The notes under the pieces are model-generated. The model was given only the letters and a program-made list of their open reading frames with translations. It made no database searches and had not been told where the DNA came from. Shown piece after piece: positions 42,789 to 51,793 of a stretch of DNA of 64,000 nucleotides. Position 1 is the stretch's first letter. Each line of letters starts with the position of its first letter. The stretch is from Niveibacterium microcysteis (GTDB lineage: Bacteria; Pseudomonadota; Gammaproteobacteria; Burkholderiales; Rhodocyclaceae), in assembly GCF_017161445.1 (NCBI RefSeq), contig NZ_CP071060.1, positions 2,604,001 to 2,668,000 on the forward strand, read 5' to 3'. The position numbers and the translations under genes are program-made.

Positions 42789-42802
42789 TTGGGCGGCCTC
42801 CA

Positions 42803-42836
42803 CAAAAAAGAACGGCCGGAGTTCCCCGGCCGTTCT
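42803..42836 (-). terminator. Terminator after thrC
   Basis: An 11-base perfect stem (AGAACGGCCGG / CCGGCCGTTCT) with a six-base loop, followed on the minus strand by TTTTTT. It ends the alaA-hom-thrC region transcript and may also stop rightward reading from the small gene. Confidence 0.88.
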
Positions 42837-42874
42837 CGATTGTGAAGCGTTCGAATGATCGGTCGCGTTAGCGA

Positions 42875-44305
42875 TCAGCCCACATGCGCTGCGATGAAGG
42901 CCTTGATCGCAGCGGCGTCAGCGTCCATCACCTCAACACGCTGCGGCAGCGCTTCAATACCCTCGTAGCCGGCCGGACGCGCGGGCTGACGGCCGAGCGC
43001 TTCCTGAATGGTCTCCTCGAACTTGGCCGGCAAGGCGGTCTCAAGAACCACCATCGGGATGCCAGCTTCACGGTGCTCGGCTGCCACCTTGAGCGCATCG
43101 GCCGTGTGCGGGTCGACCGTGACGGCGTAGCGCTCCGCCGTCGCACGAATGGTCGCCAAACGGTCCGCATGAGAGCTGCTGCCTGATACGAAACCGTAGC
43201 CCGCAATCTTCGAGAAATACGGCGTGGCAGACAGATCGAACGCCCCGCCCGCATCGACCTTGGCCCACAGATCACGCACCACGTCGGCGTCGCGGCCCAC
43301 CAGATCGAAAACAAAGCGTTCGAAATTCGATGCCTTAGAGATGTCCATCGACGGGCTGGACGTGGCGTGCGTTTCGGCCGTGCCACGCGGACGATAAACG
43401 CCGGTGCGGAAGAACTCGTCGAGCACGTCGTTTTCGTTCGTCGCCAACACCAGCTTACGAATCGGCAAGCCCATCATGCGTGCGATATGGCCGGCGCAGA
43501 TGTTGCCGAAATTGCCTGACGGCACGGCAAACGAGACCTCTTCGCCGGCCGCCTTCGTGACGGCAAAGTAGGCCTTGAAGTAGTACACCACCTGGGCCGA
43601 CACGCGCGCCCAGTTGATCGAGTTGACGGTACCGATCGCAAATTTGCGCTTGAAGGCCAGGTCGTTCGACACCGCCTTCACCACGTCCTGTGCATCGTCA
43701 AACATGCCGCGGACAGCGATGTTGAAGATGTTCGCATCCTGCAGCGAATACATCTGGGCGCGCTGGAACGGACTCATGCGGCCATCGGGCGACAGCATGA
43801 ACACGCGCACGCCGCGCTTGCCGCGCATCGCGTACTCCGCCGCCGAACCGGTATCACCGGATGTGGCGCCAAGAATGTTGAGCGATTGGCCTGTCTTGTC
43901 CAACGCGTACTCGAACAGGTTGCCAAGCAGCTGCATGGCCATGTCCTTGAACGCGAGCGTGGGCCCGTTGGAGAGTTCCAGCAGGTGCAGGCCCGGCTCC
44001 AGCGTGGTCACGGGCGTGATCTCACCCGTTTTGGCCGCATCGCGCGCATTGCAGTAGACCTGCGCGGTGTAGGTACGATTGATCAGTGCCCGCAGATCAT
44101 CGGCCGGAATGTCGTCCGCAAAACGCGACAGAACCGCGAACGCGAGCTCCGGATAGCTCAGCCCGCGCAGTGACTCCAACTCTTCTGGCGTGAAACGGGG
44201 ATAGCTTTCCGGCATCGCAAGACCGCCATCCTCCATCAACCCACCGAGCAGGATGTCGAGGAAGTGCATCGGCGCGGCCTTGCCGCGCGTCGAGACGTAG
44301 TTCAT
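42875..44305 (-). CDS. thrC: ThrC, threonine synthase
   Basis: PLP enzyme turning O-phosphohomoserine into threonine (476 aa). MNYVSTRGKAAPMHFLDILLGG is the family start and the PLP lysine lies in SNGPTLAFKDMAMQL; GATSGDTGSAA and AVPSGNFGNICAG bind phosphate/PLP. ATG 44305 is chosen; an ATG two codons upstream (44311), one base after the hom stop, is equally possible. Last gene of hom-thrC, ended by the hairpin at 42803. Confidence 0.95.
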   Translation of the reverse strand: MNYVSTRGKAAPMHFLDILLGGLMEDGGLAMPESYPRFTPEELESLRGLSYPELAFAVLSRFADDIPADDLRALINRTYTAQVYCNARDAAKTGEITPVTTLEPGLHLLELSNGPTLAFKDMAMQLLGNLFEYALDKTGQSLNILGATSGDTGSAAEYAMRGKRGVRVFMLSPDGRMSPFQRAQMYSLQDANIFNIAVRGMFDDAQDVVKAVSNDLAFKRKFAIGTVNSINWARVSAQVVYYFKAYFAVTKAAGEEVSFAVPSGNFGNICAGHIARMMGLPIRKLVLATNENDVLDEFFRTGVYRPRGTAETHATSSPSMDISKASNFERFVFDLVGRDADVVRDLWAKVDAGGAFDLSATPYFSKIAGYGFVSGSSSHADRLATIRATAERYAVTVDPHTADALKVAAEHREAGIPMVVLETALPAKFEETIQEALGRQPARPAGYEGIEALPQRVEVMDADAAAIKAFIAAHVG

Positions 44306-44312
44306 CGCCATG

Positions 44313-45626
44313 TCAGTTGCCCAGCTCTTCCAGACGGATCTTGGTGACCGAGCCATCGACAGTAGCGAGCTGCTCGATACGCTCGATGGCAGCGACGACG
44401 TTGCGCTCCAACACCTTATGCGTTAGCAGGATGATGCTGGCCTTGTCGACACCTTCCGGCGGCTCCTTCTGGATCATGGCTTCGATCGAGATGCCGTGGT
44501 CGGCAAGGATGCGCGCGACATCCGCCAGCACACCCGGACGATCGAAGACCTGCATGCGCAGGTAGAACGAGGTTTCGACATCGCCGATCGCGAGGATCGG
44601 GAGTTCGAAGACCTGATCGGCCTGGAACGCAAGGTGCGGCACCCGATGCTCAGGATCCGACGTGTGCATGCGCGTCACATCGACGAGATCGGCGACCACC
44701 GCACTCGCCGTCGGCTCGGCGCCTGCGCCGCGGCCGTAGTACAAGGTGTGCCCAACCGCATCACCCTTCACCAGCACGGCGTTCATCACGCCCTCAACGC
44801 TGGCGATCAAACGACGCTCAGGGATCAGCGTCGGGTGCACGCGCAACTCCACGCCACGCGGCGTGCGACGCGTAATGCCGAGCAGCTTGATCCGATAGCC
44901 GAGCTCCTCGGCGTACGCGATATCTTCGCGAGTCAGCTTCGAAATGCCTTCCACGTGGGCTTTGTCGAACTGCATCGGGATGCCAAAAGCGATCGCGCTC
45001 ATGATCGTCAGCTTGTGTGCGGCATCGACACCCTCGACGTCAAACGTCGGGTCGGCTTCCGCGTAGCCAAGCTCCTGAGCGGCTTTGAGCGCGGTATCAA
45101 AGGAAATTCCCTTGTCCCGCATCTCGGTCAGGATGTAGTTCGTGGTGCCGTTGATGATGCCGGCGATCCATTCGATGCGGTTCGCCGTAAGGCCTTCACG
45201 CAGCGCCTTGATGATCGGGATACCGCCCGCGACGGCAGCCTCAAAGGCCACCATGACGCCCTTCTTCTGGGCTGCAGCGAAGATCTCGTTGCCATGCAAG
45301 GCGAGCAGCGCCTTGTTGGCCGTCACGACATGCTTGCCATTGGCAATCGCTTCGAGCACCAACTCGCGCGAAATACCATAGCCGCCGATCAATTCGACCA
45401 CGATGTCGATCTCGGGGTCACGGACAACCTCGAACGCGTCGGCCGTAATGCGGGCCTTGTCGCCCACCACCTTTTTGGCGAGCTCCACGTTGCGGTCCGC
45501 TACCGACGCAATTCGAATGGGACGCCCGGCGCGACGCGTGATTTCTTCCTGATTCCGGGACAGCACGGTAAATGTGCCGCCACCGACGGTCCCAATGCCC
45601 AGCAGGCCAACGTTGATCGGTTTCAT
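44313..45626 (-). CDS. hom: Hom, homoserine dehydrogenase
   Basis: NAD(P)-dependent reduction of aspartate semialdehyde (437 aa). Rossmann motif VGLLGIGTVGGGTF, substrate loop GIINGTTNYILTEM and YAEADPTFDVEGVDAAHKL are diagnostic; a C-terminal ACT domain (about 355-430) suggests threonine feedback. It precedes thrC directly. The upstream neighbour on the same strand is alaA, separated by a 312-base stretch. Confidence 0.96.
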   Translation of the reverse strand: MKPINVGLLGIGTVGGGTFTVLSRNQEEITRRAGRPIRIASVADRNVELAKKVVGDKARITADAFEVVRDPEIDIVVELIGGYGISRELVLEAIANGKHVVTANKALLALHGNEIFAAAQKKGVMVAFEAAVAGGIPIIKALREGLTANRIEWIAGIINGTTNYILTEMRDKGISFDTALKAAQELGYAEADPTFDVEGVDAAHKLTIMSAIAFGIPMQFDKAHVEGISKLTREDIAYAEELGYRIKLLGITRRTPRGVELRVHPTLIPERRLIASVEGVMNAVLVKGDAVGHTLYYGRGAGAEPTASAVVADLVDVTRMHTSDPEHRVPHLAFQADQVFELPILAIGDVETSFYLRMQVFDRPGVLADVARILADHGISIEAMIQKEPPEGVDKASIILLTHKVLERNVVAAIERIEQLATVDGSVTKIRLEELGN

Positions 45627-45949
45627 GACAGGTGTTTCTTGAAATTGATGGAGGGGTTGATCGAGCTTCTGCGGAAAGGGAAGCAGTACGCACCATCGCG
45701 CGGCGTACCCGGTTCAAACAACGCGGTGCGATGGGCCGAGCCGAATGCTTCCGAACTCAAAGCCGGAGTCAGGTGGTGACCTACCCCCGGTGAGTGAGAC
45801 GCCCCGTTGGTTACGAGGTCGTCGGAGAGATACTTCTCGCCAAGGGCGGAATCCGCATGGTTCCGAACGATGGCCAACAGATTGTCGGACGCCACCAACT
45901 TGCCGGTGACGCCCCTTAAAGGCGACAGTTTAGCGTTTTCAACCGCCAT
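45623..45949 (-). CDS. Possible small protein between alaA and hom (uncertain)
   Basis: A 108-codon frame spans the whole 312-base gap. ATG 45949 lies within the last codons of alaA, and the TGA overlaps the hom ATG (ATGA). I recognise no family; the residues are mixed polar, starting MAVENAKLSPLRGV. No ribosome site is clear. The region can also fold (a CCATCGC/GCGATGG pairing is visible), so an RNA leader for hom is an equally good reading. Chance open frames of this size are common in GC-rich DNA. Confidence 0.25.
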   Translation of the reverse strand: MAVENAKLSPLRGVTGKLVASDNLLAIVRNHADSALGEKYLSDDLVTNGASHSPGVGHHLTPALSSEAFGSAHRTALFEPGTPRDGAYCFPFRRSSINPSINFKKHLS

Positions 45950-47234
45950 GCCGCTTCCGATATTGCTCGAGGAAGCGTGCGATACGCCCGATCGCCTCGC
46001 GCAGATCGTCTTCGTGCGGCAGGAAAACGACGCGGAAATGGTCCGGCGTCGGCCAGTTGAAGCCCGTCCCTTGAACGACCAGCACCTTCGATTCCTCCAG
46101 TAGTTCGAGGATGAACTGTTGGTCGTTCTCGATCGGATAGAGCTTAGGATCCAGCCGAGGGAAGCAGTACAGCGCTGCCTTCGGCTTGACACAGCTGACG
46201 CCGGGGATCTGATTGAGCAGATCGACGGCGATGTCGCGCTGGCGTGTCAGACGACCGCCGGGCGCCACCAGGTCCTTGATGCTCTGGTAACCACCCAGCG
46301 CGGTCTGGATTGCCAACTGGCCCGGCGTGTTCGAGCACAGGCGCATCGAGGCGAGCATATTCAGCCCCTCGATATAGTCCCCCGCACGGCGCTTGTCGCC
46401 CGATACGACCATCCAGCCGGCACGATAGCCGCAGGAACGGTAGTTCTTCGAGAGGCCGTTGAAGGTCACGAAGAGCACATCGTCGGCCAGTGACGCGATG
46501 CTGGTATGTACTTCGCCGTCAAAGAGCGTCTTGTCGTAGATCTCATCGGCGAACACGATCAGGCCATGCTCGCGGGCGATGTCGACAATGGCTTGCAGCG
46601 TTTCAACCGGATACAGCGCCCCCGTCGGGTTATTCGGATTGATCACCACGATGCCCTTGGTGTTGGGCGTGATCTTGCGGCGGATATCGTCGAGGTCAGG
46701 CAGCCAACCCGATGCCTCATCACACAGGTAATGCCGCGGCGTACCACCCGACAGGCTCACCGCGGCGGTATAGAGCGGGTAGTCGGGCGCCGGCAGGAGC
46801 ACCTCGTCACCTGAGTTCAGGAGCGCCTGCATGCTCATTACAATCAGTTCAGACGCGCCATTACCGATGTACACGTCGTCCACCGTGACACCAGTGATGG
46901 CCTTTTCCTGCGTGTAATGCACGATCGCCTTGCGCGGCGCGAACAGACCCTTGGAATCGGTGTAACCCGCGGCGTCCGGCAGGTTACGGATCATGTCCTG
47001 CACGATCTCATCAGGGGGCAGCAGGCCGAACGGGGCAAGATTGCCAATGTTCAGCTTGATGATCTTCTGCCCCTCTTCCTCCATTTGCCGTGCACGCGCC
47101 AACACCGGGCCGCGGATGTCGTAGCACACGTTGGAGAGCTTCGCCGACTTGTGAAGCGGGCGCGCGGCGCGGGCGGCGGCCACCGGCTCAAGTCCGTGTT
47201 CGCCCGTAATCCGCAACAGATTTCCCGCAGTCAT
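45939..47234 (-). CDS. alaA: AlaA, alanine/valine-pyruvate-type aminotransferase
   Basis: Class I aminotransferase (431 aa) that makes alanine from pyruvate and glutamate. SNVCYDIRGPVLARARQMEEEG and NIGNLAPFGLLPPDEI match AlaA; the PLP lysine is in FNGLSKNYRSCGYRAGW. The protein has about 25 more N-terminal residues than E. coli AlaA. ATG 47234 follows GGAG; a TTG four codons upstream is less likely. Frequently upstream of hom-thrC in betaproteobacteria. Confidence 0.93.
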   Translation of the reverse strand: MTAGNLLRITGEHGLEPVAAARAARPLHKSAKLSNVCYDIRGPVLARARQMEEEGQKIIKLNIGNLAPFGLLPPDEIVQDMIRNLPDAAGYTDSKGLFAPRKAIVHYTQEKAITGVTVDDVYIGNGASELIVMSMQALLNSGDEVLLPAPDYPLYTAAVSLSGGTPRHYLCDEASGWLPDLDDIRRKITPNTKGIVVINPNNPTGALYPVETLQAIVDIAREHGLIVFADEIYDKTLFDGEVHTSIASLADDVLFVTFNGLSKNYRSCGYRAGWMVVSGDKRRAGDYIEGLNMLASMRLCSNTPGQLAIQTALGGYQSIKDLVAPGGRLTRQRDIAVDLLNQIPGVSCVKPKAALYCFPRLDPKLYPIENDQQFILELLEESKVLVVQGTGFNWPTPDHFRVVFLPHEDDLREAIGRIARFLEQYRKRHGG

Positions 47235-47294
47235 AGTCTTCTCCAAGCGTCATCCGCCCTCGACTGAACGCCAAGGCGCGGCAAATCAAAAGGT

Positions 47295-47300
47295 TATAAT
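47295..47300 (+). promoter_or_regulatory. Candidate -10 box of the Mth938-like gene
   Basis: TATAAT, a consensus -10 hexamer, 45 bases upstream of the ATG at 47345. No good -35 hexamer is seen at 16-18 bases, so this remains tentative. Confidence 0.4.
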
Positions 47301-47344
47301 CGTAGCCAAGCCTCACCACTGCCGCAATCGCGGTGCAACAAACG

Positions 47345-47725
47345 ATGAAACTCAACCTCGATCTGTCGGCTGGAACCAACGTCGTGACTGCGCACGGAGC
47401 GGGCTTCATCGCCATCAACGGTCAGCGATATACAGCGAGCCTGGTTGTCGGCCCCCAGCTGCTGGACACCGCGTGGGGCAAGGATCGCTTCGAATCGCTC
47501 ACGATTGACGACTTTGCCGCCCTCGCAGACCACGAGGCAGTCATTACCCTGATTGGCACCGGCCAGCGGCAGCGCTTTCCGTCGCCCCAAATGCTCAGGC
47601 CTTTGATCGACGCGCAGCGTGGTTTCGAGATCATGGACACCGCGGCAGCATGTCGGACCTACAATATCCTCGCCGCGGAGGGCCGTAAGGTGATCGCGGC
47701 AATGATCATTGAATCAGCAGCTTAG
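47345..47725 (+). CDS. Mth938-like (DUF498) domain protein
   Basis: 126 aa, single Mth938/NDUFAF3-like domain: GAGFIAINGQRYTASLVVGP and the C-terminal DTAAACRTYNILAAEGRKVIAAMI are typical. The mitochondrial relative helps assemble respiratory complex I; the bacterial role is unknown. It is followed by the peroxiredoxin gene, which may be cotranscribed (79-base gap). Confidence 0.85.
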   Translation: MKLNLDLSAGTNVVTAHGAGFIAINGQRYTASLVVGPQLLDTAWGKDRFESLTIDDFAALADHEAVITLIGTGQRQRFPSPQMLRPLIDAQRGFEIMDTAAACRTYNILAAEGRKVIAAMIIESAA

Positions 47726-47804
47726 CGACATACGTTTTTCGGCCATTTGCGGGGCACGATCCGGCTCGGCTACTCTGGTGCGGAATCCACCCATGGAGAC
47801 CGCG

Positions 47805-48260
47805 ATGACAGGATCGAAAGCGCCCGAATTCTCCCTCCCCGCGACCGGCGGCAAGACGATCAGTCTCGCTGATCTTGCCGGTCACACAGTGGTGCTCTAC
47901 TTCTACCCCAAAGACAACACGCCCGGCTGCACAACCGAGGGCGAGAACTTTCGCGACCTGCACGATGAGTTCGTGAAGCGTGGCGCCATGGTTCTTGGGG
48001 TTTCACGCGACAGCATCAAGTCGCATGAGAATTTCAAGAGCAAGAAAGAATTCCCGTTCGACCTGCTGTCCGACCCGGACGAGACGCTGTGTGAGGCGTT
48101 TGGCGTCATGAAGCTGAAGAACATGTACGGCAAGCAGGTCCGCGGCATCGAACGCAGCACCTTCGTCATCAATGCGAAAGGAGAGATCTGCCGCGAGTGG
48201 CGCGGCGTCAAGGTTCCCGGTCACGCGCAGGAAGTGCTCGACTTCGTCACGTCGCTCTGA
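47805..48260 (+). CDS. bcp: Bcp/PrxQ-type thiol peroxidase
   Basis: 151-aa peroxiredoxin reducing hydrogen and organic peroxides. YPKDNTPGCTTEG carries the peroxidatic Cys with the TxxC-type active site; the resolving Cys five residues later, usual in many PrxQ, is absent (CTTEGENF), so it behaves as a 1-Cys or distal 2-Cys type. GGAG precedes ATG 47805. ATG 47793 is an alternative. Confidence 0.92.
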   Translation: MTGSKAPEFSLPATGGKTISLADLAGHTVVLYFYPKDNTPGCTTEGENFRDLHDEFVKRGAMVLGVSRDSIKSHENFKSKKEFPFDLLSDPDETLCEAFGVMKLKNMYGKQVRGIERSTFVINAKGEICREWRGVKVPGHAQEVLDFVTSL

Positions 48261-48299
48261 CCCCTTCTGTCTTTCGAACTTACGCGGAAGCTCTAGCTC

Positions 48300-49727
48300 A
48301 TGAACGCAAAACGCCAGCCAGCCAGCACAGCCGCCAAGACGAAGCTCTTCGTGCTAGACACCAACGTCTTAATGCACGACCCGAACTGTCTATACCGGTT
48401 CGAAGAACACGACATCTTCATTCCCATTCAGACACTGGAAGAACTCGACGCCCACAAAAAAGGCATGTCCGAGGTGGCGCGCAACGCGCGCCAAGCGAGC
48501 CGCATGATGGATGACATCGTGACCTCCGCACCCGACGGCATCGAGACCGGCATCGAACTGACGGAACCGTCGCGAGAACTCGCAACCGGCCGCCTTTTCC
48601 TGCAAACCGAGGCGATTCCGATCCAACTGCCGGTGAACGTACCGACAGCCAAGGCCGACAACCAGATTCTGGCGGTCGTTCATTACTTGGCGACCAAGTT
48701 CCCGAAGCGGCCAGTCATCCTGGTGTCGAAAGACATCAACATGCGCATCAAAGCCCGCGCTATGGGGCTCGATGCACAGGACTACTTCAACGACAAAGTC
48801 CTGGAAGACACCGACCTGCTCTACACCGGCGTCAGAGAGTTGCCCGCGGATTTCTGGGATACGCATGGCAAGGACATGGAGTCGTGGAAGGAGAACGGCC
48901 GCACGTTTTACAAGCTGCGTGGTCCGCTTTCCGCGGAGTTGGTCGTCAACGAATTTGTGTATCAGGAAGGCGAACGGCCGCTCTACGCACTGGTAAAGGA
49001 AAGGACTGGGCCGACCGTCGTCCTTGAAACGCTGATCGACTTCTCGCATCAGAAGAACAACGTCTGGGGCATCACGGCACGAAACCGGGAACAGAATTTC
49101 GCGCTGAATCTGCTGATGAACCCGGACGTAGATTTCGTCTCGCTGCTCGGCCAGGCTGGCACTGGCAAGACGCTGCTCACGCTCGCGGCGAGCCTGACTC
49201 AGGTGCTGGAAACCAAGCGCTACAGCGAAATCATCATGACGCGCGTGACCGTGCCGGTTGGTGAGGACATTGGTTTTCTACCTGGCACCGAGGAAGAAAA
49301 GATGGCGCCATGGATGGGCGCGCTCGAGGACAACCTTGATGTGCTCAACGGCAACGCCGAAGAGGGTGGCCACTATGGTGGCGAATGGGGGCGCGCCGCG
49401 ACACGCGATCTCATCCGTACCCGGATCAAGATTAAGAGCCTCAACTTCATGCGGGGTCGCACCTTCATCAACAAATTCCTGATCATCGACGAAGCGCAGA
49501 ACCTAACGCCCAAACAGATGAAGACGCTGATCACACGTGCCGGCCCAGGCACCAAGGTGGTCTGCCTCGGCAACATCGCGCAGATCGATACGCCGTATCT
49601 GACCGAGGGGAGCTCAGGCCTGACCTACGTGGTGGATCGCTTCAAGGGCTGGGCTCATAGCGGCCATATCACCTTGCAGCGAGGCGAGCGCTCGCGGCTT
49701 GCCGACTGGGCAGGGGAAGTTCTGTGA
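48300..49727 (+). CDS. PIN-PhoH ATPase (PhoH2/YlaK type)
   Basis: 475 aa. An N-terminal PIN nuclease domain (about 14-150; FVLDTNVLMHDP and later acidic residues) is joined to a C-terminal PhoH-type RecA-like ATPase with Walker A GQAGTGKT near residue 287 and Walker B FLIIDEAQNL. The family is an RNA helicase/nuclease. Its TGA overlaps the start of the DUF4212 gene (GTGA). Housekeeping, sugar- or phosphate-linked regulation is not visible. Confidence 0.93.
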   Translation: MNAKRQPASTAAKTKLFVLDTNVLMHDPNCLYRFEEHDIFIPIQTLEELDAHKKGMSEVARNARQASRMMDDIVTSAPDGIETGIELTEPSRELATGRLFLQTEAIPIQLPVNVPTAKADNQILAVVHYLATKFPKRPVILVSKDINMRIKARAMGLDAQDYFNDKVLEDTDLLYTGVRELPADFWDTHGKDMESWKENGRTFYKLRGPLSAELVVNEFVYQEGERPLYALVKERTGPTVVLETLIDFSHQKNNVWGITARNREQNFALNLLMNPDVDFVSLLGQAGTGKTLLTLAASLTQVLETKRYSEIIMTRVTVPVGEDIGFLPGTEEEKMAPWMGALEDNLDVLNGNAEEGGHYGGEWGRAATRDLIRTRIKIKSLNFMRGRTFINKFLIIDEAQNLTPKQMKTLITRAGPGTKVVCLGNIAQIDTPYLTEGSSGLTYVVDRFKGWAHSGHITLQRGERSRLADWAGEVL

Positions 49728-49999
49728 GTGACGCGCCGCGCCCGGACTCCGCCGCGGCGCGGCGCCATTGGAGGCGCACGCTCGCGCTGACGCTGGCGCT
49801 ACTGGCGGTATGGTTTGTTGTAACGCTGGTAACCAGCTTCATGCCCGAGCGCTTGAACGAATGGGAATTTCTCGGGTTTCCGCTTGGCTTTTATTTCGCA
49901 GCGCAGGGCGCGCTGTTGATCTACCTGGCGATTGTGGGCGTGCACACTTGGGCCATGAATCGCCTCGATCAGCGGTACAAAGACGCGCGGGACGAATAA
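49724..49999 (+). CDS. DUF4212-like small symporter-subunit protein (orphan)
   Basis: 91 aa with two hydrophobic helices (about 19-39 and 52-76; WEFLGFPLGFYFAAQGALLIYLAIVGV) and a C-terminal MNRLDQRYKD. This is the pattern of the small subunit that normally precedes a sodium:solute symporter (ActP-like) gene. Here no large subunit follows; the next gene is on the other strand. GTG 49724 overlaps the phoH stop by four bases. Confidence 0.8.
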   Translation: MSDAPRPDSAAARRHWRRTLALTLALLAVWFVVTLVTSFMPERLNEWEFLGFPLGFYFAAQGALLIYLAIVGVHTWAMNRLDQRYKDARDE

Positions 50000-50023
50000 G
50001 CCCCTTCGTCGCCCTCAGATCAC

Positions 50024-50605
50024 TTAGGCAGCGAAGCGACGCTCACCGGGGACGGCATCGTCCAGCACCCAATTGCGAACCGCCGTGCGGCCAGGCAATT
50101 GCTCCACCCGCCAGTGGGCGAGCTTCACGCCCGTGCCCGCCAGTTCCGCCAGGGCACGCGAGCGAGCCGGATGTGACGGCTCACCTGCTCGGTCGAGGAC
50201 CACGACGGCCACAGGCCGGAAGTCCTTTCGGCAAACAACGAAGTCCAGCACAGCCAGCCCAAGATGCTCCCCGCGGGGCAAGAGCTTTGCGCTGCTAACG
50301 TGGGTCAGCACTTCAAATTCGGGGAGCGCAACCTTCAAGAGCAGGTAAACAAGCCGCTCTTCCCGTGCAAGCAGTTCCGTTTCCATCGGACTTGCCTTAT
50401 TCGTCTTGGGAGGCTGCACGGTATTCGGCGCGGCATCCGGCGCTTTGTTCGGTCCACCGAGGTCGGCCGATGCGGCGAGGAGGAACTGCTCTTCCCTCGA
50501 CGACGCATGCATGCGTGATACCTGGATCGCGCGCATGCAGCGGCGTACAGACCAGACACCAAGCACAACGAAGCCGAGAAATAGCAGGTAAGAAAACACC
50601 TTCAT
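50024..50605 (-). CDS. Membrane-anchored DUF2726 protein
   Basis: 193 aa: one N-terminal helix (YLLFLGFVVLGVWSV), a variable linker, and a DUF2726-like restriction-endonuclease-type domain (LVYLLLKVALPEFEVLTHV; LDFVVCRKDFRPVAVVVLD). Family members are found as single-helix proteins or fused to topoisomerase/helicase domains; activity is unproven. Divergent from the NlpC/P60 gene. Confidence 0.75.
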   Translation of the reverse strand: MKVFSYLLFLGFVVLGVWSVRRCMRAIQVSRMHASSREEQFLLAASADLGGPNKAPDAAPNTVQPPKTNKASPMETELLAREERLVYLLLKVALPEFEVLTHVSSAKLLPRGEHLGLAVLDFVVCRKDFRPVAVVVLDRAGEPSHPARSRALAELAGTGVKLAHWRVEQLPGRTAVRNWVLDDAVPGERRFAA

Positions 50606-50731
50606 GGCGGGGGACCCAGGCGGCGAGACAATGGGCGGGATTTTATGGGTATTCCAACGGAATGCCTTGATTTAGCCGGCAATCCGCGACCAACGGTAAC
50701 ATCTAGGTACACGTCAACACAAAATCAAGGG

Positions 50732-50760
50732 TTTACCGGTCACACCTGCCAAGTTATAGT
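50732..50760 (+). promoter_or_regulatory. Promoter of the NlpC/P60 gene
   Basis: TTTACC, 17 bases, TATAGT. Transcription would begin within a base or two of the start codon at 50767, so the message may have almost no leader. Confidence 0.5.
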
Positions 50761-50766
50761 CGCGTG

Positions 50767-51336
50767 ATGCGCATAAAAACAACACTCTGTATTGCATGTC
50801 TGGCGATCTTTGCCGGACAAGCGCTTGCCGCGGAGCCGCCGGAGCACGTTCCGGGTGCGCCGGCTGCATTGACCTCAGAGTCGATTGTGGCGCACTCGGA
50901 GTCGCTCCTCGATCGCGCATCGCGCGGCGCCGGTGACCTGATGAATTCCGGCCTTCAATACCTTGGTATCCGCTACCGTTTCGGTGGCAACTCGGCCGAG
51001 ACCGGATTTGACTGCAGTGGCTTGGTTCGCCGCGTGTTCATGGATGCGCTCGGTCTGAATCTGCCCCGTACGGCCAAGGAAATGGCCAATACCGGCGAGC
51101 GGATCAATCCTTCCGAGCTCAAGCCGGGCGATCTGGTGTTCTTCAACACCATGCGTCGTACCTTCTCACACGTCGGCATTTACCTTGGCGACAACCGCTT
51201 TCTCCATTCGCCGTCGGCTGGCGGCAAGGTGCGCGTGGAGAGCATGTCTGACGACTACTGGCGCACGCGCTTCAACGGCGCCCGTCGGGTCGTAGACCAG
51301 CCTGAATTGCGCTCGGCCGAAACCAATATCCGCTGA
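50767..51336 (+). CDS. Secreted NlpC/P60 peptidoglycan hydrolase
   Basis: 189 aa with a signal peptide (MRIKTTLCIACLAIFAGQALA) and a C-terminal NlpC/P60 cysteine-peptidase domain: FDCSGLVRRVF (catalytic Cys), RTFSHVGIYLGDNRF (catalytic His) and a later His. It should cut peptide stems in cell wall. A GTG one codon upstream is possible; no ribosome site is evident for either, consistent with a near-leaderless transcript. Confidence 0.9.
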   Translation: MRIKTTLCIACLAIFAGQALAAEPPEHVPGAPAALTSESIVAHSESLLDRASRGAGDLMNSGLQYLGIRYRFGGNSAETGFDCSGLVRRVFMDALGLNLPRTAKEMANTGERINPSELKPGDLVFFNTMRRTFSHVGIYLGDNRFLHSPSAGGKVRVESMSDDYWRTRFNGARRVVDQPELRSAETNIR

Positions 51337-51387
51337 TTGGAATTAACGTGGCGACCGTATCGCCACGCTGCCGCTCGGCAACAGCGG

Positions 51388-51708
51388 TCACATCTGATGC
51401 TTGGCCCCGTGCGCCGTATTGACCGTCTCGCCGATAGGTTCCGCGGCCGTAGGCAGCCGCGAGAAGGCAAGGTCAAGGGCATCAAGCCGCTCTGAAATCA
51501 TCTGGGCAAGCCGCTGTGTCACCTGATCGGCGTTCGGTGTCGTGGCGCGCATCAGCTCTATCTCATCCTGCAACTGCCAAAGCTTGGCCTGGCGCTCGGG
51601 ATCAGTGCCACTGATCATGCGCTCGATCAACTCTCGCCTTGCCGCCACGAAGCCGGCAACGTCGGTCTGCGCCAAAACCTTGAGATGACGAAATTCGGTG
51701 TCGGTCAT
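51388..51708 (-). CDS. DUF3135-family protein
   Basis: 106 aa: FRHLKVLAQTDVAGFVAARRELIERMI and LQDEIELMRATTPNADQVTQRLAQMISERLDAL, helical throughout. Such small helical proteins are widespread in proteobacteria with no assigned role. GGAG lies before ATG 51708. Convergent with the NlpC/P60 gene. Confidence 0.7.
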   Translation of the reverse strand: MTDTEFRHLKVLAQTDVAGFVAARRELIERMISGTDPERQAKLWQLQDEIELMRATTPNADQVTQRLAQMISERLDALDLAFSRLPTAAEPIGETVNTAHGAKHQM

Positions 51709-51793
51709 GGCGATGGCTCCGACGACGGGATGGAATGTCATCCTACGCCCTGCGCCGCACAGAACCAACAGCCAATCGTGCACCAAGCACCAC

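Noticed and set aside
44496..45779. 427-codon frame antisense to hom
   Set aside because: Lies wholly over an intact homoserine dehydrogenase gene and lacks any family features.
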